From NCBI GenBank assembly GCA_963800975.1, contig CAWDDB010000008.1, positions 992,001-1,056,000 of the forward strand: 64,000 nt of DNA, in the 5' to 3' direction. The notes under the pieces are model-generated. The model searched no databases. It saw only the letters and a list, made by a program, of their open reading frames with translations, and was not told where the DNA came from. The position numbers and the translations under genes are program-made. Origin of the DNA: JALYGY01 sp963800975 (GTDB lineage Bacteria; Actinomycetota; Rubrobacteria; Rubrobacterales; Rubrobacteraceae). This document shows positions 1-7,539 of this stretch, one piece after another (position 1 is the first letter of the stretch; each line of letters begins with the position of its first letter).

Positions 1-960
1 TCGCGCGACCTCGCAGTAGTGGGCCTTCGACCCACCGCCGAGGACACCGCCTCCGGACTTCAGCCATTCGAGAAGGGGATACGGGTTCATGGCGCCGGAG
101 GACAGGTAGCTTCTCGTCCCCGTCGCGTCGTACCATCCCAGGTGCAGGTGCGGCGGGAAGAGCCCGCGGGTTCCCTCGGGACCCTGTCCCGTGTCTCCGG
201 CGTACCCGAGAACCTGGCCCGCCTGGACCGTTGCCCCTAGCGGCAGGACGCTCCCCCGCCTGAGATGCGCGTAGTAAAAGAGATCCCCCTCCCTTACCGG
301 CCCGACCGAGTACGCGGCGCGCAGCATCACGGCGTAACCGCCAAGGGAGTTCCAGCCGTTGCCGTTGGAGCCCGCGACCGGAACGATGGTGCCATCCGTG
401 ACGGCGTATTCAGGGGTCCCGGAGGGAACCATGAGGTCGGTTCCCTCGTGTCCGCCCTGCGGCCGCGGCGCTCCCCAGGTGTCGCCGTAGGAGTTCGTGT
501 TCCTCATGGGAAGCGGGAAGACGAGCCTGTTGCCAGCCGGATACCTTACGAGGTTCCCGCAGACCGGCCCGGAAGTCGGCGCGGCTTCCGTAGTGGCCGG
601 GGCATCCGAAGTCGTCGGTGTCGCGGCGGGCGGATCGGGGGGCGTCGGCCGGTAGAACGTCGCGGCGCCCCCGCCAGACGGAGTCGTGGCAGCACCGGAG
701 ATCTCACGCCTCAGATGCCTCGCGAAGGCGGGCCGCCCCGACTCCTCGCGCGGCGCGTGGCTCACGGCAGGTACGCCGACGCCGGTGTCTGAAGGTTCCG
801 CAATCGCTTGCGAGGTATCCTCCTGTCCCGTAACGCTTTCGGCCGGTTCGGAGGCGAGGGTTTTGGGCTCTGCCGCCGGACTCCCCAGCTGCACAAGAGC
901 GCCCAGGACGGACAGCACGACCAGCAAGTAAGCCAGCCTCGTCCACCCGAAACCGGTCAA
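1..960 (-). CDS. M23 family metallopeptidase (partial, C-terminus off the left edge)
   Basis: Reading leftwards from a TTG at 960, preceded by a GGGAGG ribosome site about 4 nt upstream, an open frame runs without a stop to base 1 (320 codons). It begins with a hydrophobic signal/anchor segment (about residues 6-22), followed by a long Ala/Pro/Thr-rich linker. A LytM/M23 domain follows, with the zinc motif HEGTDLM (HxxxD) and, about 110 residues later, HLHLGW, the second metal site. Members of the family cleave peptidoglycan cross-links, or act as inactive LytM adaptors; both zinc motifs are intact here, so an active extracytoplasmic endopeptidase is inferred. The 3' end lies outside the window. 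Confidence 0.85.
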   Translation of the reverse strand, partial: MTGFGWTRLAYLLVVLSVLGALVQLGSPAAEPKTLASEPAESVTGQEDTSQAIAEPSDTGVGVPAVSHAPREESGRPAFARHLRREISGAATTPSGGGAATFYRPTPPDPPAATPTTSDAPATTEAAPTSGPVCGNLVRYPAGNRLVFPLPMRNTNSYGDTWGAPRPQGGHEGTDLMVPSGTPEYAVTDGTIVPVAGSNGNGWNSLGGYAVMLRAAYSVGPVREGDLFYYAHLRRGSVLPLGATVQAGQVLGYAGDTGQGPEGTRGLFPPHLHLGWYDATGTRSYLSSGAMNPYPLLEWLKSGGGVLGGGSKAHYCEVAR

Positions 961-1111
961 GCGCCCTCCCCAACACTCGGCAACATCCTTCAGCGGCACA
1001 TCCCACTCTCACAGATGGAGTGCCCAAGGTCAAGATAGGACAGCACTCCGGGGCGATGCGGAACTGCCGTCGATGGCGAAACCTAGGTACTTCCGGGGAA
1101 CATCGGGAGTA

Positions 1112-1141
1112 GGGAGTCGGGTTTACCTTTTCCCGACTCCC
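1112..1141. terminator. Perfect 10-bp inverted repeat between the M23 gene and tsaD
   Basis: GGGAGTCGGG (1112-1121) and CCCGACTCCC (1132-1141) flank a T-rich 10-nt loop. It lies just downstream of the tsaD stop on the minus strand, next to a second hairpin, and may help end tsaD transcription. There is no long T tract after it. The rest of 961-1178 is otherwise featureless and holds the leader of the M23 gene. Confidence 0.45.
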
Positions 1142-1144
1142 GAA

Positions 1145-1175
1145 GGAGATGGGGGAGGCCGGCCTCCCCATCTCC
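1145..1175 (-). terminator. tsaD: Hairpin directly after the tsaD stop
   Basis: GGAGATGGGGGAGGCC and GGCCTCCCCATCTCC pair almost perfectly, with one bulged G, in a stem of about 15 bp with no real loop. It starts four bases beyond the tsaD stop codon, the expected place for a terminator, though no U tract follows. Confidence 0.5.
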
Positions 1176-1178
1176 GCA

Positions 1179-2168
1179 CTACACGCTGCGCGCGTTCAGG
1201 CTCAGGTAGTTGGGGTAGGCGATGGCGGGGGTGAAAGGCGCGGCGGCGCCTATCATGGCGGCGTTGTCCGTGCAGAGATCGGAGGGTGGGATCACGAGTT
1301 TCGTGCCGAGCCTGGCCGACTCCTGCCGCAGGGTCTGCCGCAACAGGGCGTTGGCGGCGACTCCGCCGGCGACCACGATCGCCGGCGCCTCGTGCAGGTC
1401 CGCCGCGCGCCAAAGCTTGCGCGAAAGTGCCTCGACGACCGCCGCCTCGTAGCTCGCGGCGAGGTGCGGCAGCTCCTCCCTGGTTTGCTCCTCGCCCAGG
1501 TCCTTAAGCCTGTAGAGGAGGCTCGTCTTTAGGCCGGAGAAGCTGAAGTCCAGGTTGTCCCTGGCTTTCAGCGCCACCGGGAACTCGTAGCGATCACTCT
1601 CCCCGCTCTGGGCGGCCATCTGCAGCGCGGGTCCGCCGGGGAAGCCGAGGCCGAGCATGCGGGCGCCTTTGTCGAGGGCCTCGCCCGCGGCGTCGTCCAG
1701 CGTCTCCCCGAGCAGGCCCATCTCGTGGTCCCGGTCCACGGAGTAAAGAGCGGTGTGGCCGCCCGAGGCGATCAGGGCGACGAAGGGCGGCTCCAGGGTC
1801 GGGTCGGCCAGGTAGGCGGCCGCGACGTGGCCCTCGAGGTGGTTGACCGGTACTAGCGGTAGCGAGCGGGCGTAAGCGACGCCCTTGGCCGACGCGACCC
1901 CGACGAGCAGCGCCCCGATCAGGCCGGGCCTGACGGTAACCGCGACGCGTTCTACTTCGTCCAGCCCGATCCCCGCGTCGGCGAGCGAGCGTTCGATCAC
2001 GCCGTCCATCCGTTCCAGGTGGGCGCGCGAGGCGACCTCGGGCACCACGCCCCCGTAGCGCGCGTGCTCGGTCTGGGTGTGGATGACGTTCGATAGCGCC
2101 CTGCGGCCACTCGGTTCGACGATTGCCGCGCACGTGTCGTCGCAGGAAGTCTCGATCGCCAGGATCAT
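1179..2168 (-). CDS. tsaD: tRNA N6-threonylcarbamoyladenosine synthase TsaD
   Basis: This 329-residue protein transfers the threonylcarbamoyl group made by TsaC onto A37 of ANN-decoding tRNAs, working with TsaB and TsaE, both encoded about 2-3 kb upstream on the same strand. It opens with the ASKHA nucleotide-binding signature MILAIETSCDDTCAA. It carries the metal motif NHLEGHVAAAY near residue 105, the glycine-rich FSFSGLKTSLLY and the C-terminal CTDNAAMIGAAA. Length matches the family (about 330-345). The ATG at 2168 is chosen because the family starts with this signature. The sequence TATAAA ends 6 nt before this ATG with no Shine-Dalgarno site, suggesting a leaderless mRNA. A longer open frame reaches 2315 but adds about 50 unconserved residues. 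Confidence 0.96.
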   Translation of the reverse strand: MILAIETSCDDTCAAIVEPSGRRALSNVIHTQTEHARYGGVVPEVASRAHLERMDGVIERSLADAGIGLDEVERVAVTVRPGLIGALLVGVASAKGVAYARSLPLVPVNHLEGHVAAAYLADPTLEPPFVALIASGGHTALYSVDRDHEMGLLGETLDDAAGEALDKGARMLGLGFPGGPALQMAAQSGESDRYEFPVALKARDNLDFSFSGLKTSLLYRLKDLGEEQTREELPHLAASYEAAVVEALSRKLWRAADLHEAPAIVVAGGVAANALLRQTLRQESARLGTKLVIPPSDLCTDNAAMIGAAAPFTPAIAYPNYLSLNARSV

Positions 2169-2223
2169 GAGACTTTTATAGCACCTCGGCCTGTCGGCAT
2201 TCTTCCTGAGGCGGCTCTTCGGT

Positions 2224-3492
2224 TCAGCGGGCCGGGTCGTCGCTGCGCGTGGTCGATTCTGGGCGCAGCCACAAGGAGGCGTGGGCCGGCTGCATCGTGT
2301 CGCCAACCACACCAATTAGCTGATCACTAAGCGCGTCGAGGTTGGGTTCGTCCCGGAGGTTCACCGAGAAGGCCTCGAGCGTCTTCCTGGCATCGTACCT
2401 GGTGCGGTAAAGTCGCCTGTCGATAAAGCTCTGTATACGCCTTCTCATAGGATTGAACAGGGCGGCTATGGCGAGGGTGGAGACGACAACGGCGATCTGC
2501 GGTTGCTGCTCCTGACCGGTTAGCGCCCGGAAGACGGTCTGGATCGTCGCCACGCCCCCGAAGTAGACGACAACCAGCGCGGCGGTTAGCGAGCCGTAGA
2601 CGAGGGTGCGGTTTATGAGGAGGTCTATGTCGTACAGCCTGTAACGCAGTATGGCTATCCCGATCGCGATAGGAACGGCCGAACCCGAGGCCACGAAAAT
2701 CCCCACCGCGACCCGTTCGAACCAGAGCGGTGTGTCGAGCGCCAGGGTGACGACGTTGAGGATAGTGCCGAATGCGAAAATCGCGGCGGCGTAGGCGAAC
2801 CACTTGATCTGCTGGCGCTCCACGCCCACGGCCCGGCGTAGCCTCACGAACACAGAGAAGGCTGCTGCGACGTACAGCAAAGGAGCCGTGGTGAACAGAA
2901 AAGCCTCGTAAACGTCCGTGAACCCTTCGATCCCAAGCGGGTTGCGGATAGGTCCGAGCGAACCCAGGTACGCTCCGGTAGAGAACGCGGAGAGAATCAC
3001 TCCCACCAGGATGAAGATTCCGATCAGCCACGCCAACCATCTCCAACGCCTGCCCGGCAATCCTCCGGTGGGGAACAGCAGGATGTAGAAGACCTGCAGG
3101 CCGAGGATGATGGGAAGGATCCAGGCACCGATCCAGGCCGACGCCCCGCCAGCCGGCAGCGAGCCTGGTCGGGCCAGCAGGGCGTAGACGGCGTACTGGG
3201 CGGTGAAGCTGCTCGTGCTGACGGCGACCCCGAATAGGCACAACAGCCAGCCCACGAGGTTCTCGGGCCGGCGGGAGGCCACGATCGCGCCAACGGTCAC
3301 GTCGATCACGACCAGCGCGTTGCTGAGCCCCCAATCGAAGACGTGAGCGTTAGGGTAAGAAAGACCGAGGGCCACGAGAACGAGGCTCAACCCCGTCAGG
3401 GTCACGGAGATCGCCCACAAGGACCAAGCGAGCCAGGCGGCGGCGCGAGCGCTCAACCCGGCGACCGCCTGATCCCTTGCTCCTTCCATCAC
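2224..3492 (-). CDS. Multi-pass membrane protein resembling the sensor half of a histidine kinase
   Basis: The 422-residue protein has about nine or ten hydrophobic segments over residues 20-340. These include LVGWLLCLFGVAVS and the juxtamembrane motif LRYRLYDIDLLINRTLVYG, which is typical of the N-terminal half of a group of actinobacterial and Chloroflexi sensor kinases. A cytosolic tail follows (RRRIQSFIDRRLYRTRYDA...) that looks like the linker preceding GAF/HisKA domains. The protein ends there: no H-box, N-box or G-box is present. Either it is a stand-alone sensor that lost its kinase, or a membrane protein using the same fold. It stands alone between tsaD and the small membrane protein at 3729. 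Function unknown. Confidence 0.7.
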   Translation of the reverse strand: MMEGARDQAVAGLSARAAAWLAWSLWAISVTLTGLSLVLVALGLSYPNAHVFDWGLSNALVVIDVTVGAIVASRRPENLVGWLLCLFGVAVSTSSFTAQYAVYALLARPGSLPAGGASAWIGAWILPIILGLQVFYILLFPTGGLPGRRWRWLAWLIGIFILVGVILSAFSTGAYLGSLGPIRNPLGIEGFTDVYEAFLFTTAPLLYVAAAFSVFVRLRRAVGVERQQIKWFAYAAAIFAFGTILNVVTLALDTPLWFERVAVGIFVASGSAVPIAIGIAILRYRLYDIDLLINRTLVYGSLTAALVVVYFGGVATIQTVFRALTGQEQQPQIAVVVSTLAIAALFNPMRRRIQSFIDRRLYRTRYDARKTLEAFSVNLRDEPNLDALSDQLIGVVGDTMQPAHASLWLRPESTTRSDDPAR

Positions 3493-3586
3493 GACGCCAC
3501 TCTACAGCGCTACCGTCTCCCAAGCGTTACGGCAAGCGTTACGAGGGATATTTCTTCGTAGGCCCGATCCGGAAAAGACGCCCCCC

Positions 3587-3633
3587 GTAGAGACGCCCCG
3601 GCGGGATAAGTCGCCCCGGCGGGGCGTCTCTAC
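3587..3633. repeat. Palindromic dispersed-repeat-like element, GTAGAGACG...CGTCTCTAC
   Basis: GTAGAGACGCCCC (3587-3599) and GGGGCGTCTCTAC (3621-3633) form a perfect 13-bp stem. Inside lies a direct duplication of CGCCCCGGCGGG (3594-3605 and 3612-3623). Similar GTAGAGACG/CGTCTCTAC palindromes are familiar to me as dispersed repeats in cyanobacterial genomes. It sits in the 236-bp non-coding gap between two divergent membrane-protein genes. Confidence 0.6.
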
Positions 3634-3716
3634 TGGGGTGAGGATTATCCTGGCCGGGCATCGGACAACCGGGAACCGTGTGAGATCTCTTGCCGGCGAT
3701 AAGATCTGTCGTGACC

Positions 3717-3728
3717 TATACTCGCCTC
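3717..3728 (+). promoter_or_regulatory. -10 box placing transcription start at the ATG (leaderless)
   Basis: TATACT at 3717-3722 ends six bases before the ATG at 3729 and there is no Shine-Dalgarno site. Transcription would therefore begin at or next to the start codon. No convincing -35 box is visible at standard spacing. Confidence 0.5.
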
Positions 3729-3977
3729 ATGCGGTTGTTCTCGTTGCTGTTCGCGCTGATCGCGCTGGTCATGCTTGCGATGTTCCTGATATACGTGATC
3801 CGGGGTCCCGTCGACCCCCTGATCGCCGCCGGCCTGTTTGTCTCTTTCCTGGCCTGCGCGGTTCCGGCGCTGCTTATCCTCAAGCCCTTCGAGCCCCCCG
3901 AGGCGCTGAAGCGCCGCCGCGAGGAGCGCGAGAGGCGCCGAGACGCTAGCGGGCCTCCTCGAGATCCAGGGTCATGA
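3729..3977 (+). CDS. Small two-helix membrane protein of unknown function
   Basis: An 82-residue protein with two hydrophobic helices (about residues 3-23 and 29-49), followed by a highly charged tail rich in Arg/Glu (RRREERERRRDASG). I chose the ATG at 3729 rather than an upstream in-frame ATG at 3690, because a TATACT -10 box sits 6 nt before it and the membrane segment begins there. It is convergent with rimI and their 3' ends overlap by 32 bp. No family recognised. Confidence 0.55.
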   Translation: MRLFSLLFALIALVMLAMFLIYVIRGPVDPLIAAGLFVSFLACAVPALLILKPFEPPEALKRRREERERRRDASGPPRDPGS

Positions 3978-4401
3978 GCAGCGCGTCCTCGTCCCCGTAG
4001 TAGCGTCTTCGGCGTCCGGTCGCCACGAACCCAAGGTCCTCGTACAGGGAGATGGCCGGGACGTTGTTCGGCCGCACCTCGAGGTGTACGCGGCGGGTCT
4101 CGGGGAACGCCCCGAGCGCGGAGCGCACGAGCGCGCGGGCGTACCCTCGACGCCGATACTCGGGGCGGACGGCCAGCGTTGTGACATGCAGCTCCTCAAC
4201 GATGTACCGGGCCCCGATCTGGCCCAGGATCTCGCCGCCCTCCTCGAGGACCAGGTAGAGACCGAACGGGCTCTCTAGCTCCTCGCGCCAGATCGTCTCG
4301 CTCCACGGGCGGGGCAGACACAGGGCGTCCACCCGCATGGCTGCCGGGAGATCCGAGGGCTGCATCGGTCGCAGGAGCGGGTCCACGCCCCCTTCGCTCA
4401 C
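3946..4401 (-). CDS. rimI: Ribosomal-protein-alanine N-acetyltransferase RimI-like (GNAT)
   Basis: A 151-residue single-domain GNAT. The acetyl-CoA pyrophosphate loop reads RPEYRRRGYARALV (near residues 85-98), preceded by the TTLAV strand, with the C-terminal NVPAISLYEDLGFVATGRRRRYY typical of RimI. The family acetylates the N-terminal alanine of ribosomal protein S18. The start overlaps the tsaB stop by 4 bp, the usual tsaE-tsaB-rimI order, supporting the assignment. GNAT substrates are hard to infer from sequence, so other N-terminal acetylation targets are possible. Confidence 0.85.
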   Translation of the reverse strand: MSEGGVDPLLRPMQPSDLPAAMRVDALCLPRPWSETIWREELESPFGLYLVLEEGGEILGQIGARYIVEELHVTTLAVRPEYRRRGYARALVRSALGAFPETRRVHLEVRPNNVPAISLYEDLGFVATGRRRRYYGDEDALLMTLDLEEAR

Positions 4402-5072
4402 GGCCGGCTCCAGGGGTTGAGGTCACGCCTGACCTCGGCGTCCGGCTCGCGCACGTAGATGGGGACGAGGTCCTCGTGGTCGATGGGGTCCAGGTTGGCG
4501 CAGAGCACGTGCCCCGCCGCCGTGACGCGGTGGACCGGCGAGTCGTCGGGCGGGATGCGCCCCGCGGCCGAGAGCTCGGCGCGGTAGCGCACCGCGCCGT
4601 CGCCGACGATCAGCGGGTCACCCTTCGCATCCAGGGCGTCGGGCACGGCGCAGGAGATCCCGCCCTCCGGACCGGCCTTCGAGAACCGCTGGGCGAATAC
4701 CTGGCCACGTCTGGCGTCGATCACGGCGAGCACGTCGCGATGCCCGCCCGAGATCGCCGGCGCCGCAAGGGCGGCGAGGGTGGGGTTCTTCGAGAGGGTT
4801 GCGCCCGAGGCCAGGGCCAGCGACCGGGCCGTGGCCGCGGCTATGCGGATGCCGGTGAAGGTGCCGGGTCCCACGCCGGCAAGCACGCGCCCGACAGATG
4901 CGAGGTCCGTTCCGGCCAGCTTTAGGGCGGCATCGACGGCCGGGAGCAGGACTTTGGAGGTGCCGCCGGAGGAGACAGATATCTCGGCGAGGACCTTACG
5001 GGCCCCTTTGTCCTCCCGGGCGACCGCGACGGCGATCACCGGGGTCGAGGCGTCGAGAACCAGGATCAGCAC
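4398..5072 (-). CDS. tsaB: tRNA threonylcarbamoyladenosine biosynthesis protein TsaB
   Basis: TsaB is an inactive ASKHA-fold paralogue of TsaD that dimerises with it and is required for t6A formation. The 224-residue product begins LILVLDASTPVIAVAV and contains the conserved GVGPGTFTGIRIAAATARSLA segment near residues 65-85. The GTG at 5072 is the family-consistent start. It overlaps the tsaE stop by 7 bp, and the tsaB stop overlaps the rimI start, so the three genes are translationally coupled. A longer frame upstream lies inside tsaE and is not used. Confidence 0.92.
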   Translation of the reverse strand: MLILVLDASTPVIAVAVAREDKGARKVLAEISVSSGGTSKVLLPAVDAALKLAGTDLASVGRVLAGVGPGTFTGIRIAAATARSLALASGATLSKNPTLAALAAPAISGGHRDVLAVIDARRGQVFAQRFSKAGPEGGISCAVPDALDAKGDPLIVGDGAVRYRAELSAAGRIPPDDSPVHRVTAAGHVLCANLDPIDHEDLVPIYVREPDAEVRRDLNPWSRP

Positions 5073-5515
5073 GGCCGTAGACGCTCCGTCGCGGGCCCGA
5101 CGATTTCTACCCCGCGCGTGGAGGGCGTCTGGTGGGCGATGCGAACGATGGTGGGATCTCGCAAAAGGCCGAGTGCGGGATCGGCCCACTCGACGAAGGT
5201 TATGGCTCCGGGGTCTAGGTAGTCGTCGACCTCCAGGGCATCCTTCTCTTCGAGCCCCTCGAGGCGGTAGAGATCCAGGTGGTTCACGGCCACGGGTCGC
5301 CCCCCAGCCGCGCCTCTGTAGCCCCGGGCGATCTGGTAGGTCGGGCTGGTCACCCGCTCGCTAACGCCGAGCGCCCTGGCCGCGGCGCGAACGAAGGTCG
5401 TCTTGCCGGAGCCAACCTCACCAGCGAGGACGACCACGTCGCCCGGCACGAGGCGGGCTGCCAGCCTCGCCGCCAGGTCCTCGAGCGCGGCCTCGTCCAG
5501 CCCTTCTAGGTCCAA
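5066..5515 (-). CDS. tsaE: tRNA threonylcarbamoyladenosine biosynthesis ATPase TsaE
   Basis: A 149-residue P-loop ATPase with Walker A GEVGSGKT at about residues 32-39, the TSPTYQIARGY switch-like segment and the NHLDLYRLEG motif typical of TsaE. It powers turnover of the TsaD-TsaB complex. I place the start at the TTG at 5515, 12 bp after the glycosylase stop. The frame stays open further upstream but only across the glycosylase gene. The site before this TTG is weak, so the exact start is uncertain. It overlaps tsaB downstream. Confidence 0.92.
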   Translation of the reverse strand: MDLEGLDEAALEDLAARLAARLVPGDVVVLAGEVGSGKTTFVRAAARALGVSERVTSPTYQIARGYRGAAGGRPVAVNHLDLYRLEGLEEKDALEVDDYLDPGAITFVEWADPALGLLRDPTIVRIAHQTPSTRGVEIVGPATERLRPC

Positions 5516-5526
5516 GGGGCTTCGGC

Positions 5527-6156
5527 TTACCAGAGACCCGGCTGCAGGGGTTCGGGCTCGGCCGTTACGCGGGAGACGTTGAGGGTCTCGTAGGTCGAGG
5601 GCCTGTCGGCCGCCAGGAGTTCCGGCAGGCGAGAGAAGTCCGAGATCAGGAGCGCCCGGTCGGCCGGGGTGTAGAGCGCCAGCGGGAGGGAGATCGTCGG
5701 GAACACGTAGCGACCGTCGAGGGGAATGGCCCGGCCCCTGATGCGCGAGACGGCCTCCTTTTTCCCCGTAAGCACCCGGCTCGCCAGATCCCCCATGGCC
5801 ACCACGACCTTGGGGTCCACAGCGGCGAGCTGGGCGATCAGGTAAGGGCGACAGGCGCTCACCTCGGACGGCTTGGGCGCCCGGGGCGGCGACCCCGGCG
5901 GGCGGCACTTGTTCACCGTGGTCATGTAGACCTTCTCGGTGCCGACCCCCGTCGAGGAGAGCAGGCGCTCCAGGAGCATCCCCGACGCTCCCCTGAACGG
6001 CTTGCCCTCCCTGTCCTCGTTGAAACCCGGCGCCTCACCAACGACGAACAGCTCGGCGTTGAGGGGGCCTTCGCCGAAGACTACCTGGGTCCTCGAGTGG
6101 AACAGGGCACACCTCGTGCAGCCCAGGGCCTCCTTCTGAGCCTCGGCGAAGTCCAA
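5527..6156 (-). CDS. Family 4 (iron-sulfur) uracil-DNA glycosylase with altered motif 2
   Basis: The 209-residue protein has motif 1 GEAPGFNED (residues 40-48). It has four cysteines arranged as in Fe-S family 4 enzymes: C13 and C16 in GCTRCAL, C84 in NKCRPPG and C102 in ACRPYL. These enzymes remove uracil from DNA to start base excision repair. The usual C-terminal HPxxxL leucine-loop motif after FPT is replaced by ISLPLALYTPADR, so the catalytic-loop His is missing in the expected position. The start is a TTG at 6156, four bases beyond the pspC stop. Activity or specificity may differ from the standard enzyme. Confidence 0.88.
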   Translation of the reverse strand: MDFAEAQKEALGCTRCALFHSRTQVVFGEGPLNAELFVVGEAPGFNEDREGKPFRGASGMLLERLLSSTGVGTEKVYMTTVNKCRPPGSPPRAPKPSEVSACRPYLIAQLAAVDPKVVVAMGDLASRVLTGKKEAVSRIRGRAIPLDGRYVFPTISLPLALYTPADRALLISDFSRLPELLAADRPSTYETLNVSRVTAEPEPLQPGLW

Positions 6157-6159
6157 GAG

Positions 6160-6360
6160 CTAGTACGCCTCGCTCTCCGGCAGGAGTACGCCGAGCAGCA
6201 GGTAGGCCGCGAAGGCCAGCAGCGTGCTCGGGCCGGGGATAACGACCGCCACCACGACCGTCATTATCCTCACGACGTTCGGGCTCCACCCGTAGGTGTG
6301 CGCCACGCCGCCGCAGACGCCAAGGATCCAACGGTCGTGCTTTGCCCGTTTTATGCCCAA
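6160..6360 (-). CDS. PspC domain small membrane protein
   Basis: A 66-residue PspC-family protein with the signature RWILGVCGGVAHTYGWSPNVVR, then a hydrophobic helix (about 28-55) ending in LLGVLLPE. PspC proteins sit in the inner membrane and take part in envelope-stress or toxin-antitoxin-like functions; the role here is unknown. The TTG at 6360 is preceded by a strong GGGGAGGT site, which decides the start over a longer frame. The uracil-DNA glycosylase start lies 4 bp beyond its stop. Confidence 0.85.
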   Translation of the reverse strand: MGIKRAKHDRWILGVCGGVAHTYGWSPNVVRIMTVVVAVVIPGPSTLLAFAAYLLLGVLLPESEAY

Positions 6361-6427
6361 GTCGTTACCTCCCCGACCTCTGCGGCGCAGGCGCGCCGAC
6401 GGCCGCGATTTTATCAGGATGCCGGCC

Positions 6428-7183
6428 TTAGAGCAGCTTTGCGGTACCCGCGAACCCATCTCCCGCGCCCGCCGCGCGGGCCAGCAGGAGCCTCTGCCGG
6501 CTCGCCGCGTAGCCTAGGTCGGCGGGTTCCGGGGGGCCATCGCGGGTCAGCCTGCCGGAAAGTTCCCGGTAGTCCGGGTCCGGATGGAAGCCGAGCTTGC
6601 GGCTCGCGTTCAAGAAACGGGCGCAAAGCGCCTCGTGGCGCTCGACGTGCTCGGGCTTCAGGCGCGGGCCCTGGGCGGCCAGCCGGTCGGCCCAGCTGAG
6701 GACCGCGAGCTCCTCGCCGAAAGGACCGGCTGCCCTGGCGAGCCGCTCGGGGGGGTAATCCGTGCGATCGCTCTCCATGAAACCTATCTTGAGGTGGAGG
6801 GCCGTGAGGGTGGCCGCCAGATCCGTCTCGGGGGCGGAGAGTTCCTGCCGGCGTCCGATCCGCCGGACGAGCCGGGCGCCGAGCGAGTCGTGGGAGACGA
6901 AGAGCACCCTGCCCTCTAGCTCGCCCCGCGTCACGGGCTTGGCGACGTCGTGCAGCACGGCGGCGAGACGCAAGCCCCGCACGCGATCGGGATGGATCCG
7001 GGCTCCCAGCCGGTGCTCCGCGAGCTCGCGTTCGACGCCCCGCGCGACCTCGAGCGTGTGCTCGAACGTGTCCAGGTGGTGGTACGGGCTCTGCTCGACG
7101 CCCCTGGAGAGCGCAAGCTCGGGGACGGCCTCCAGGAGCAGCCCCACGTCGAGCGGCGGGCCGAGCGCCTCAAGCAGGCCCAA
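6428..7183 (-). CDS. HD-domain phosphohydrolase
   Basis: The 251-residue protein carries an HD metal site: an upstream HHLDTFEHTLEVA, the HD doublet in LAAVLHDVAKP, a further His in FVSHDSLGARL and a C-terminal Asp in SWADRLAAQGP. This arrangement resembles the stand-alone HD domain of bacterial tRNA nucleotidyltransferases and small (p)ppGpp- or nucleotide-hydrolysing proteins. No nucleotidyltransferase head is present. It sits in a tight minus-strand run between a membrane protein gene (5-bp gap) and pspC. The substrate cannot be read from the sequence. Confidence 0.8.
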   Translation of the reverse strand: MGLLEALGPPLDVGLLLEAVPELALSRGVEQSPYHHLDTFEHTLEVARGVERELAEHRLGARIHPDRVRGLRLAAVLHDVAKPVTRGELEGRVLFVSHDSLGARLVRRIGRRQELSAPETDLAATLTALHLKIGFMESDRTDYPPERLARAAGPFGEELAVLSWADRLAAQGPRLKPEHVERHEALCARFLNASRKLGFHPDPDYRELSGRLTRDGPPEPADLGYAASRQRLLLARAAGAGDGFAGTAKLL

Positions 7184-7188
7184 GGACC

Positions 7189-7539
7189 TTACCGCTTCCG
7201 GCGGGCCTTCTTGCGGCTAGTGTTCGGGTTGGGGCGGCCCTTGAGCGGGCCCTCCGCATCCCCGTCCTCGCTCGCGGCGGATGACTTTGTGGGCTTGCCC
7301 TTGCCGGTAGCCTGCGCCATTCGCCTGCGGCGGCTCCGGTCGATAAGCGCGTAGACCAGGGTAAAGATCAAGAAGAACAAAACGGCGTTCACTAGGAGGC
7401 TGAGGATCTGCGCCTGGTTGTCTAGCCTGAAGTTGCTGTCGGGGAAGATCCGGCTCAAGACGTAGAGCAAACCTAGGTATATCGCGATGACCACCGCCGA
7501 CCGCCTTGCGGCGTAACCCCAGTTAAGGTCCTCGAACAT
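7189..7539 (-). CDS. Two-helix membrane protein with basic C-terminal tail
   Basis: The 116-residue protein has two hydrophobic helices (about residues 15-32 and 44-65). A long positively charged cytosolic tail follows, rich in Arg/Lys and low-complexity residues, ending TSRKKARRKR. Its 5' end overlaps the alr 3' end by 17 bp, so the two are probably co-translated. No known family recognised; the tail may contact RNA or anionic lipid. Confidence 0.7.
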   Translation of the reverse strand: MFEDLNWGYAARRSAVVIAIYLGLLYVLSRIFPDSNFRLDNQAQILSLLVNAVLFFLIFTLVYALIDRSRRRRMAQATGKGKPTKSSAASEDGDAEGPLKGRPNPNTSRKKARRKR

